From NCBI GenBank assembly GCA_934565855.1, contig CAKTIO010000013.1, forward strand, positions 1 through 20,552: DNA of 20,552 bases, read 5' to 3'. The notes beneath the pieces were generated by a model. The model was not told the origin of the DNA, did no database searches, and worked only from the letters and a program-made list of their open reading frames with translations. The position numbers and the translations under genes were made by a program. Source of the DNA: an uncultured Dysosmobacter sp. Its GTDB lineage: Bacteria; Bacillota; Clostridia; Oscillospirales; Oscillospiraceae. How positions within the stretch are numbered: position 1 is the stretch's first letter; the number at the start of each line of letters is the position of its first letter. Positions 7,785 through 14,194 of the stretch are shown here, piece after piece.

Positions 7785-8390
7785 CTATCCGCAGGCGGAC
7801 TCGTTTTTTACCCATTTCAGGAAGGATACATGAGAGATTTTCAGCTGCTTTGCCGCCTGCCGTGAGGAAATGTCTCCGCTCTTATATTGCTCCTTTAATT
7901 GCTCAAATTCGGCAGGTCGAAGCAGCTTCGGTCTGCCGAATTTCTGTCCCCGCGCCTTTGCCGCGGCAATGCCCTCCGCCTGCCGCTGCCGGATAAAGGA
8001 CCGCTCCGTTTCCGCCACATAGCTGAGCAGCTGCAGCACAATGTCCGCAATCAGCGTGTTGGTCAGGTCATACACGCCCCTTCTGGTATCCAGCAGCGGC
8101 ATATCCAGCACAACGATTGCCGCCTGCTTTTCCTTAGTGATGACCCGCCACTGCTCCAGAATATCCTTATAATTTCTGCCCAGCCGGTCAATGCTTTTGA
8201 TGACCAGTGTGTCCTCCGGCTGGAGCTGGTCCATCAGCCGCTGATACCCCGGACGGTTAAAGTCCTTTCCGGACTGCTTGTCCAGCGTAATATTCTCCGC
8301 CTGGATCCCGTAGTCGATCATGGCTTTCCGCTGCCGGTCCTCGTTTTGCTCTCTGGTAGACACCCTAATGTACGCATACATGTTTCCCAT
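7785..8390 (-). CDS. Small serine recombinase (resolvase/invertase family)
   Basis: This 201-residue site-specific DNA recombinase belongs to the resolvase/invertase family. The N-terminal catalytic domain has YIRVSTREQ, with nucleophile Ser11 and Arg9, and the IKSIDRLGRN motif with the conserved arginines. A long helix (YVAETERSFIRQRQAEGI) leads to a C-terminal helix-turn-helix around residues 168-196 (SSRQAAKQLKISHVSFLKW). The ATG at 8390 is preferred because AGAGGG lies eight bases upstream; a GTG at 8399 is possible but directly abuts that Shine-Dalgarno. The length fits small serine recombinases. No transposase or cargo gene lies beside it. It could be a chromosomal resolvase, an inversion enzyme, or a remnant of an integrated element; the target site is unknown. 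Confidence 0.92.
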   Translation of the reverse strand: MGNMYAYIRVSTREQNEDRQRKAMIDYGIQAENITLDKQSGKDFNRPGYQRLMDQLQPEDTLVIKSIDRLGRNYKDILEQWRVITKEKQAAIVVLDMPLLDTRRGVYDLTNTLIADIVLQLLSYVAETERSFIRQRQAEGIAAAKARGQKFGRPKLLRPAEFEQLKEQYKSGDISSRQAAKQLKISHVSFLKWVKNESACG

Positions 8391-8428
8391 TTTTTGCACC
8401 CTCTTCTTTCTTATTCAGGATGCTAACG

Positions 8429-8434
8429 ATTATA
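8429..8434 (-). promoter_or_regulatory. -10 box for the serine recombinase
   Basis: The minus strand reads a perfect TATAAT here, about 38 bases before the chosen ATG. The -35 position at 17-bp spacing is only TTTTGC, so the promoter is judged mainly on the -10. The poor -35 overlaps the T tract of the neighbouring terminator. Confidence 0.5.
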
Positions 8435-8453
8435 GTACATGGCACCTGCGGGC

Positions 8454-8484
8454 AAAAAAGAAGCGGGCTTTCGCCCGCTTCTTT
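8454..8484 (-). terminator. Intrinsic terminator of the TRAP operon
   Basis: On the minus strand AAAGAAGCGGGC pairs over 12 bp with GCCCGCTTCTTT around a GAAA loop and runs into TTT continuing the T tract (8454-8459). It lies about 80 bp after the dctM stop and is a classic rho-independent terminator. Confidence 0.9.
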
Positions 8485-8562
8485 CCCCATGTGTGACACT
8501 CGGAAGGTTGGTTGATTTCCTTTGCCGGTTTTGGCAAGACAGCAAGGGTTTTTTACAGAAAA

Positions 8563-9837
8563 TTACTGAATCAGCGCCGGCAGCCAAGTGGTCAGCCCCG
8601 GAACGTAGGTAATCAGCATCAGTGCAACGAATGCAATCAGCAGCATAGGCATCATGGCTTTCAGCGTCTTGGAAAGGCTGGTGCCAGCGATCTGGTTGTC
8701 GATCAGCAGGCACAGACCCACAGGAGGCGTTACCAGACCAATGCACAGGTTGAAGCTCATCACAATGCCGAACTGCAGCAGGTCGATGTTGAACGCTGTC
8801 AGCAGGGGCATCAGGATCGGGGTCATCATGATGATGGCTGCGTTGGCCTCCATCAGCATACCGATGACCAGGAACAGCAGGTTCAGCAGCAGCAGAATAA
8901 CGATCCGGTTGCTGGTGATGGCAGTGAAGCCATCCAGCATCTGCTGGGGCAGACCGGAGGTAACCACCACATAGCTGGAGGCCTTGGACAGTCCCACCAT
9001 CACCATGATAGTGGCAGTGGAGACTGCACCGTCCACAAACACGCCGGGCAGCTCTTTCCAGGTCATATCCTTATAGACAAACAGGCTGATGATCAGCGCG
9101 TACACCACTGCCACGGCAGCTGCCTCTGTCGGGGTGAAAACACCGCCGAAAATGCCGCCCAGAATGATGACAGGCATCAGCAGCGCCCAGATGCTACTCT
9201 TGAAAACACTAAAAATCTGTCTGGGAGCCATTTTCTCGTGTGCCGGCAGGTCATGCTTCTTGCCGAAAATCAGGCAGTAAATTGCCAGAGACGCAGCCAG
9301 AATGATGCCGGGCAGCACGGAACCAACAAACAGCTTGGAAACGGATACGTTGGTGATGCTGGCGTACACGATCAGGGTGATGGACGGGGGAATGATGGGA
9401 CCCAGGATGGAGGAAATCGAGGACACAGCTGCCGCGAAGGTCGCCGGATAGCCCTCCCGCTTCATGGCAGGAATGGTGATGCCGCCGATGGCGGACGCCG
9501 TTGCCACGCCAGAACCGGAAATAGCGCCGAACAGAGCGGAAGCCAGAACCGTGACCACGCCCAGGCTGCCCTTGATCCAGCCGATCAGGGCATTCGCCAC
9601 ATCAATCAGCTTTGTCGTAATACTGCGGGACATAATGTTGCCTGCCAGAATGAAGAACGGAATGGCAAGCAGAGACGAAGAGTTCATGCCTGCAAACAGC
9701 TTCTGGGGCAGAACCAGCATCGGCATCCCCGCCATACTCAGAGCAGCCAGCGTACCGATACCCAGAGCGATGTAAATGGGAATTCCCAGGAACGCGAGAA
9801 CCAGCAAAACCAAAATAACAACAATACCGACGTTCAT
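8563..9837 (-). CDS. dctM: TRAP transporter large permease DctM
   Basis: This 424-residue protein is the large membrane subunit of a tripartite ATP-independent periplasmic-type transporter, which uses an ion gradient to drive solute uptake. The sequence is almost wholly hydrophobic, with about twelve predicted membrane segments. It has the family hallmarks FLGIPIYIALGIGT near the start, PFFILAGNIM near residue 60, the ASALFGAISGSGVATASAIG loop region near 100-120, and GPIIPPSITLIVY. Length is normal for the family. Its ATG overlaps the dctQ stop by four bases (ATGA), which indicates translational coupling. It is the last gene of the operon and is followed by a strong terminator. The transported substrate is not readable from this subunit. 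Confidence 0.96.
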   Translation of the reverse strand: MNVGIVVILVLLVLAFLGIPIYIALGIGTLAALSMAGMPMLVLPQKLFAGMNSSSLLAIPFFILAGNIMSRSITTKLIDVANALIGWIKGSLGVVTVLASALFGAISGSGVATASAIGGITIPAMKREGYPATFAAAVSSISSILGPIIPPSITLIVYASITNVSVSKLFVGSVLPGIILAASLAIYCLIFGKKHDLPAHEKMAPRQIFSVFKSSIWALLMPVIILGGIFGGVFTPTEAAAVAVVYALIISLFVYKDMTWKELPGVFVDGAVSTATIMVMVGLSKASSYVVVTSGLPQQMLDGFTAITSNRIVILLLLNLLFLVIGMLMEANAAIIMMTPILMPLLTAFNIDLLQFGIVMSFNLCIGLVTPPVGLCLLIDNQIAGTSLSKTLKAMMPMLLIAFVALMLITYVPGLTTWLPALIQ

Positions 9838-10328
9838 GCTTTTCCGCCCTCCTTTAAGTCCTCAATGCTTTTCAGGACGACCTCTACCGACGTCAGCAGC
9901 ATCAGCACCACGCCGATGGGGATGCTGGCATACGGAATGGACATGGGAATGTTCAAGCCAACGGAGATATTGCTCCCGCCGGTCTGTACCAGACCGATGG
10001 AATAAATCAGCAGGAACACCAGGAACACCATGCCCACCAGAGTGGAAACCAGGGTGAACCAGACCTTGGTACGGGGCTTGAAGCAGTTGATCAGTACGTC
10101 GATCTGCAGATGGCTGTTTTTCCGGATGGCGATGGCGGCGGCAATCATCACTTCAAAAATGAAGAGATACTTTGCCAGCTCCTCGCTCCATGCGTTGGCG
10201 GCGCTGAACACATAGCGCATGATGACCTGATATGTCATATCCACGATCATCACTGCCATTGCAGCCGCCAGAAATACTTTTTCAATTTTTTCAATGAGAT
10301 CCAAAAACTTGGAATAGCCCTTCAGCAT
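9834..10328 (-). CDS. dctQ: TRAP transporter small permease DctQ
   Basis: This 164-residue integral membrane protein has four predicted helices and the DctQ-family signature EELAKYLFIFEVMIAAAIAIRKNSHLQID. It pairs with DctM to form the membrane part of the TRAP transporter. The start at 10328 (MLKGYSKF) follows AGAGGGGTG with a five-base gap. A longer reading from 10355 would place the Shine-Dalgarno inside the gene and is rejected. It is separated from dctP by a 117-bp gap containing a strong stem-loop, and overlaps dctM by four bases. Confidence 0.94.
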   Translation of the reverse strand: MLKGYSKFLDLIEKIEKVFLAAAMAVMIVDMTYQVIMRYVFSAANAWSEELAKYLFIFEVMIAAAIAIRKNSHLQIDVLINCFKPRTKVWFTLVSTLVGMVFLVFLLIYSIGLVQTGGSNISVGLNIPMSIPYASIPIGVVLMLLTSVEVVLKSIEDLKEGGKA

Positions 10329-10380
10329 AGATGCACCCCTCTCTTTTCTTGGCACCTTATTGGGATGATAGCTTCTCTTG

Positions 10381-10418
10381 GGAAGCCCCCTCCGGACGGA
10401 CCGAAGGGGGACCCTTCC
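10381..10418 (-). other. Intercistronic stem-loop between dctP and dctQ
   Basis: On the minus strand CCCCCTTCGG pairs with CCGGAGGGGG (one T-G wobble) and outer GGAAG pairs with CTTCC. No T tract follows on the minus strand. Such hairpins often protect the 3' end of the binding-protein message, allowing more DctP than permease. That role is inferred from position. Confidence 0.6.
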
Positions 10419-10445
10419 TTTTGTCAGATTTCCGTCAGCGGAAAA

Positions 10446-11480
10446 TCAGGCGTCCATCTCCTGGATACGGGTGACCCAGTCAGCCAGGTCGGGATAGTTT
10501 GCCTCGGCAAAGCCGTTGAACTTCTCGATGAAGGTGGGGATGTCGACCTCGATAACGGTACAGCCCTCGTCCTTCAGAGCCTGCTCTGCGGCGGCATCCT
10601 TGTCAGCCTGCTGCTCGCTGATCTGCTGACCGGCATACTCGGCAGCTTCCTTCACAGCGCTCTGGATATCCTCGGGCAGACCATTGAAGTAGTTCAGATC
10701 CATCATGAACAGGTTGCAGCTGTAAACGTGGTTGGTCTTGATCCAGTATTTGCAGACCTCATCGAAGGAGTAGTTCATGCTGTCCACCATGGGGTTCTCC
10801 TGACCGTTCACGGTACCCTGCTGCAGTGCGGTGTAAACCTCGCTCATTGCCATCGGGGTGGGAGCCGCGCCCATCCACTGCCAGGTCTTCACATACACGT
10901 CCAGGTTGGGAGCGCGCAGCTTGAAGCCCTTGAAGTCATCGGGAGTTTCCATTGCCTTGGTGGCGGTAACGATACGCGCGCCGCGGTATGCGCCGCCCAG
11001 CAGCTTGAAGCCTGCCGCCTGACCGACGGTCTCCTTGATCTCATCGCCCAGATCGCTGGACCAGACCTTCATGAAGTGATCATAGCCGCTGTAAACATAG
11101 GGCATTGCATCGATGTTTGCCAGCTCGGTGAAGGGAGCCAGTGTGCCGACGGACTCGCAGATGATGTCTGCCACGCCAACGCTCATGCCCTCCAGGACCT
11201 CGGTGGTGGTGCCCAGGCTGGCGCCGCCGTACAGGTCCACCTGGACCTTACCGTCAGTCAGCTCGCTGACCTTATCCTTAAATACCACAGCTGCATCGTA
11301 GGCGTTGTCGCCCTCGGTGGAGTTCAGTGCGCACTTCCAGACGTAGCTTGCGCCATCGCCGTTACCGGAAGCCGCTGCGCTGCCAGCGGTGGAACCGCCG
11401 GTGCTGCCGCTGCCGCCGCAGCCAGTCAGTAATCCTGCCATCATGAGTGTAGAGAGAACACCTGCCATCAGTCTCTTCAT
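10446..11480 (-). CDS. dctP: TRAP transporter solute-binding lipoprotein DctP
   Basis: This 344-residue extracytoplasmic binding protein captures the solute and delivers it to DctQM. It has a lipoprotein signal peptide with lipobox LTGC and modified Cys21, then a Gly/Ser-rich tether to about residue 45. The binding domain carries the DctP hallmark FKGFKLRAPNLDVYV, whose Arg contacts the substrate carboxylate in characterised members. It is followed by LGAxPxPM-like and EVYTALQQGTVNGQENP segments. AAGGAGGA precedes the ATG at 11480. Membrane anchoring by lipid agrees with a Gram-positive cell. The conserved Arg predicts an organic acid substrate. The adjacent hydroxyacid dehydrogenase suggests a hydroxy or keto acid. 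Confidence 0.96.
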   Translation of the reverse strand: MKRLMAGVLSTLMMAGLLTGCGGSGSTGGSTAGSAAASGNGDGASYVWKCALNSTEGDNAYDAAVVFKDKVSELTDGKVQVDLYGGASLGTTTEVLEGMSVGVADIICESVGTLAPFTELANIDAMPYVYSGYDHFMKVWSSDLGDEIKETVGQAAGFKLLGGAYRGARIVTATKAMETPDDFKGFKLRAPNLDVYVKTWQWMGAAPTPMAMSEVYTALQQGTVNGQENPMVDSMNYSFDEVCKYWIKTNHVYSCNLFMMDLNYFNGLPEDIQSAVKEAAEYAGQQISEQQADKDAAAEQALKDEGCTVIEVDIPTFIEKFNGFAEANYPDLADWVTRIQEMDA

Positions 11481-11552
11481 TTTCTTATCCTCCTTAAATT
11501 TTGCACTCCTATGGTGTCTTTTGATATTTTTATTTCAGCCCTACCGGCTTGC

Positions 11553-12440
11553 TTACTTGTCCTCTTCGCCCACCTGGACGCCCATCTTATCCTCGTAATA
11601 CTTGACCATCGCCGCCTGATCCTCGTCGATGTGACCGTTGTCGTTCATCCAGTCCATGACCATCAGGGTGATGTCACACAGCGGGGTGTCCACGCCCAGC
11701 TTGTGTGCATAATGCTTGGCGTTGATGATGTCCTTGCGGTGAACGGCAATGCGTGCGCCCGGCTCGTAATCCCGGTGGATCAGCTTGGGAACCTTGTTGT
11801 CATACAGGGGACCGCCGGCAAAACCGCAGCGGGTGGCGTCAAAGGTGGTCTGAAGATCAATGCCTGCCTTGGCGGCGAAGGCGTAGCCCTCTGCAATGGC
11901 GGTGAGCATGTTGCCGGCGATCATATTGTTCACCAGCTTGGTGACATCGCCGCTGCCGCTCTTGCCGGTGTATACCGGATTGCCCATAGACTTCAGCACC
12001 GGAAGGACCTCTTCAAAGGCTTCCTTATCGCCGCCGGTCATAATTGCCAGCGTACCTGCAATCGCCATCGGGTTGCCACCGGAAACCGGGGAATCCAGCA
12101 GGGACATGCCCGCTGCCTTTGCCTTGGCGTACAGGTCCTGAATGATGTCCGGCGCAGTGGAGGAGCAGTCGATGATGATGTTGCCGGGCTTACCCAGCTC
12201 GATTGCCCGCTCAACAGAGTGGATGATGATGGGGTGCGTGGGCAGCATCTGCATGATGATGTCGCAGCTGCGGTAGATCTCGTCCGGATCCGTGACGGGG
12301 ATACCGCCGGCGGTCTTCAGCTCATCCAGCCGGTTCTGTGCCACATCAAAGCCCATGATCGCCTGCTTTGTGCCTTTGATGACGTTTTTCGCCATGGGCA
12401 GACCCATGACACCGAGACCGAGAAATCCGATTTTCTTCAT
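11553..12440 (-). CDS. Beta-hydroxyacid dehydrogenase (HIBADH / tartronate semialdehyde reductase family)
   Basis: This 295-residue cytosolic oxidoreductase belongs to the 3-hydroxyisobutyrate dehydrogenase family. It interconverts a beta-hydroxyacid and its semialdehyde with NAD(H) or NADP(H). The Rossmann motif is G8-L-G10-V-M-G13 (FLGLGVMG). The substrate-binding signature DSPVSGG lies at 116-122, and the catalytic Lys168 with Asn172 appears in GDVTKLVNN. Length is normal. AAGGATGAG precedes the ATG. It is first in the operon with the TRAP genes, 72 bp before dctP, so it probably acts on the imported compound. Tartronate semialdehyde reductase and 3-hydroxyisobutyrate dehydrogenase are both possible; the family alone does not decide the substrate or cofactor. 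Confidence 0.93.
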   Translation of the reverse strand: MKKIGFLGLGVMGLPMAKNVIKGTKQAIMGFDVAQNRLDELKTAGGIPVTDPDEIYRSCDIIMQMLPTHPIIIHSVERAIELGKPGNIIIDCSSTAPDIIQDLYAKAKAAGMSLLDSPVSGGNPMAIAGTLAIMTGGDKEAFEEVLPVLKSMGNPVYTGKSGSGDVTKLVNNMIAGNMLTAIAEGYAFAAKAGIDLQTTFDATRCGFAGGPLYDNKVPKLIHRDYEPGARIAVHRKDIINAKHYAHKLGVDTPLCDITLMVMDWMNDNGHIDEDQAAMVKYYEDKMGVQVGEEDK

Positions 12441-12536
12441 TGCAATCTCATCCTTTCACTCTTTATCTGTGTTGCTTCTTTTCAACTTAGAATTTTATGT
12501 TTTAAATTTAAAATTCAGAATTTAAAATCTATTTTT

Positions 12537-12565
12537 ACTATAGCCACTCCGATTCCGGTTGTCAA
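12537..12565 (-). promoter_or_regulatory. Promoter of the dehydrogenase-TRAP operon
   Basis: The minus strand has TTGACA (12565-12560), a 17-bp spacer and TATAGT (12542-12537). This is a near-consensus housekeeping-sigma promoter, placing transcription start about 90 bases before the dehydrogenase ATG. Confidence 0.85.
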
Positions 12566-12569
12566 TTTT

Positions 12570-12585
12570 AATTAAATATTTAACA
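12570..12585. promoter_or_regulatory. Candidate operator beside the operon promoter
   Basis: AATTAA-ATAT-TTAACA contains the perfect palindrome TTAAATATTTAA and lies directly upstream of the minus-strand -35. It shares TTAA-N4-TTAACA with the site at 12700-12715. It could also be an UP element; the A+T richness makes chance matches likelier. Confidence 0.35.
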
Positions 12586-12699
12586 AGGTTTTCGAGTCTT
12601 TTGTACGTTTGTGACAATTACTTTTTAAATTTTTGTGACTTCCATTTCTTGACTTTTTGTTACGCAAAATTTTTTTGTGAATCTATTGTCAAATAAAGC

Positions 12700-12715
12700 T
12701 GTTAATTCCTTAACA
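12700..12715. promoter_or_regulatory. Candidate operator TGTTAA-N4-TTAACA
   Basis: TGTTAATTCCTTAACA is a perfect inverted repeat with 6-bp arms, 36 bp upstream of the regulator gene's -35. Its symmetry suits a dimeric GntR-type repressor. A related site lies at the divergent promoter. Confidence 0.45.
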
Positions 12716-12751
12716 TTTCAAGCAGTTTTCGGCACTTTTTTGTGAAAATAT

Positions 12752-12780
12752 TGACATAGGCAGAAAAATACAGTATCATA
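12752..12780 (+). promoter_or_regulatory. Promoter of the GntR regulator gene
   Basis: TTGACA (12752-12757), a 17-bp spacer and TATCAT (12775-12780) form a near-consensus promoter. The leader to the ATG at 12816 is only about 30 bases. TGATATCA (12783-12790) is an 8-bp palindrome at the probable start point. Confidence 0.85.
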
Positions 12781-12815
12781 AGTGATATCAATGACAGTAT
12801 TACAGGAGATTGCCT

Positions 12816-13493
12816 ATGAAACAACCCGAATCTCTGCAGGATTACGCAATGGATGCCATCCGCCGGAACATTCAAAGCGGCGTCTACCCTGTGAAAAGCA
12901 AGCTGGCTCCCCAGCGTATCGCAGCAGAATTAAATATCAGCCCCACACCCGTGGTCGCCGCACTGAACCGGCTGGTGACGCAGGGACTGGTGGAGATCCT
13001 CCCCCGGCGGGGCTTTATTGTAAAGGGCTTTTCCACGGAGGATATCCTGAATTACTTTGACACCCGTGTTATGATGGAAACCTGGGCGGCTACCGCCGCC
13101 GCAAAAAATGTGGAGCGTTTTCCGGAGATCATTGAGGAAATGAAGGTGCTGGCAGACCAGCTGGACCATGTGGACCTGACGGATCTGGACACCATCGGAC
13201 CTCTGGAGGCGCGGTTCCATCTGCTGCTGATCCAGATGGCGGGCAACGAGCAGCTGACCCGCCTGTACGAGTTCAACTGGAGCTACGGCAGCGTCTTTTT
13301 TGTATATAGTGTGGGACAGGTCCCGCCCAAGGATTTCCAGGTCTCTCTGAAGGAGCACCGGCAGATTTTGGAGATTCTGCTGTCCGGCAACTCTGCCAAG
13401 CTTCAGTCCATCGTCAAGCGGCACCTGCGCTTTCTGGACAAAGCCATCGGTTGGTACCGGGAAGACCACGACAATCAGAAAAAGGCAAAATAA
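12816..13493 (+). CDS. GntR-family transcriptional regulator, FCD (FadR) subfamily
   Basis: This 225-residue DNA-binding regulator has an N-terminal winged helix at about residues 7-72 (APQRIAAELNISPTPVVAAL then LVEILPRRGFIVKGF). An all-helical FCD ligand domain follows at about 78-215. The FCD domain keeps the metal-site histidines His135 (EARFHLLL), His181 (LKEHRQIL) and His203 (VKRHLRFL). Members bind small carboxylates and usually repress catabolic operons. AGGAG lies before the ATG at 12816; a TTG two codons earlier has no better spacing. The divergent arrangement with the dehydrogenase-TRAP operon makes that operon the likely target, with probable autoregulation. Confidence 0.94.
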   Translation: MKQPESLQDYAMDAIRRNIQSGVYPVKSKLAPQRIAAELNISPTPVVAALNRLVTQGLVEILPRRGFIVKGFSTEDILNYFDTRVMMETWAATAAAKNVERFPEIIEEMKVLADQLDHVDLTDLDTIGPLEARFHLLLIQMAGNEQLTRLYEFNWSYGSVFFVYSVGQVPPKDFQVSLKEHRQILEILLSGNSAKLQSIVKRHLRFLDKAIGWYREDHDNQKKAK

Positions 13494-13499
13494 ACAAAA

Positions 13500-13539
13500 A
13501 GCATCCCCGGTACACAAGGGTCTGTGTGCCGGGGATGCT
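13500..13539. terminator. Bidirectional terminator
   Basis: AGCATCCCCGGTACACA pairs over 17 bp (one wobble) with 13523-13539 around a 6-base loop. On the minus strand it is followed by TTTTTG, a classic terminator for the stalk-protein gene. On the plus strand it follows the GntR stop by six bases and probably ends that transcript too. Confidence 0.9.
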
Positions 13540-13591
13540 CTGCTTCTCCGCATATTTATGATCGTATGTGCCGCGCGGTCTCCTTTCGTCC

Positions 13592-14098
13592 TTACATTGT
13601 CGCCACAGCATATACCCTGTGTGAGATGGAAATACTCCTCTCCAATCTGACAAAAACATCGTCCATAAATTCCGGAAACAGCTCCACCGGAACGTAAGTG
13701 CAACCCTCCAAAATGGTCACCGCCTCCGGCAGCTCCACTTCCCGGTTCATGTCGATAATAGACAGGTACCCGGTAAACACCGCCTTTTTAGAGCCGTTGT
13801 GCAGCGTGACCCTCTGAACCTCATGGTCATCCAGCGTGATCTCTCCGGTCTCGCCGTTCCAGCCCGCCTCATAGCCCAGCGCTTCGCCCACCGCCCGCAG
13901 GGGAACCATCCAGGTGCTTCCCTGCTGATAGGGCGCGGCAGGCAGGCTGCTGAGGTCGATTTCCTGTTGCTCCACCGTCAGCGCATAGCCGCCGGGCGTC
14001 TCCGGCTCCGTCCGGTCTGCCGCCAGCGCGGAACCGCACAGCATCAGCGCCGCGCAGGCTGCCGCGGCAAGGCGCTTTCCTCTTTTACTGCTCCTCAT
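13592..14098 (-). CDS. Secreted copper-amine-oxidase-type stalk-domain protein
   Basis: This 168-residue exported protein starts after CAGGAGGA. A basic N-terminus and hydrophobic segment end with SALA at about residue 26, indicating a signal peptidase I site. The mature part carries a copper amine oxidase N-terminal-like domain (Pfam PF07833 type) near residues 60-100, seen as MVPLRAVGEALGYEAGWN then a beta strand and a matching YVPVELF segment. In Firmicutes this domain is a non-catalytic wall or extracellular module, and no oxidase domain is present. It lies 96 bp downstream of the VWA gene on the same strand and is followed by a strong terminator. Whether it shares the operon's function is unclear. 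No cysteine pairs or anchor motif are visible after the signal peptide apart from a lone Cys. Confidence 0.82.
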   Translation of the reverse strand: MRSSKRGKRLAAAACAALMLCGSALAADRTEPETPGGYALTVEQQEIDLSSLPAAPYQQGSTWMVPLRAVGEALGYEAGWNGETGEITLDDHEVQRVTLHNGSKKAVFTGYLSIIDMNREVELPEAVTILEGCTYVPVELFPEFMDDVFVRLERSISISHRVYAVATM

Positions 14099-14123
14099 TC
14101 GTTCTTCCTCCTGTCTTAAAATG

Positions 14124-14138
14124 CACGGCTGCGCCGTG
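14124..14138. other. Small hairpin between VWA and stalk genes
   Basis: CACGGC (14124-14129) and GCCGTG (14133-14138) pair around TGC. On the minus strand it is followed by CATTTTAAG, a weak T run. It may be a partial terminator between the two genes. Confidence 0.4.
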
Positions 14139-14194
14139 TTCTTTTATCAGGATAGACGAAGGGAGCTGGAAAAAGGTTCCCAAATTTCTGCGGG

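Larger units (their letters stand above)
12441..12815. promoter_or_regulatory. AT-rich divergent control region
   Basis: This 375-bp stretch has no gene and is much richer in A+T than the surroundings. It holds the two divergent promoters, two related candidate operators, a perfect 14-bp palindrome TTTTAAATTTAAAA (12500-12513) in the operon leader, and four direct copies of TTTGTGA (near 12608, 12632, 12674 and 12740). The repeats may bind a regulator or be low-complexity chance. Confidence 0.7.

Noticed and set aside
8512..10005. 497-codon plus-strand reading frame opposite dctM
   Set aside because: It is a His/Gln-rich shadow of the hydrophobic DctM codons, and the opposite strand has clear family motifs.
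10110..11432. 440-codon plus-strand reading frame opposite dctP
   Set aside because: It is a shadow frame; DctP on the minus strand has lipobox, ribosome site and family motifs.
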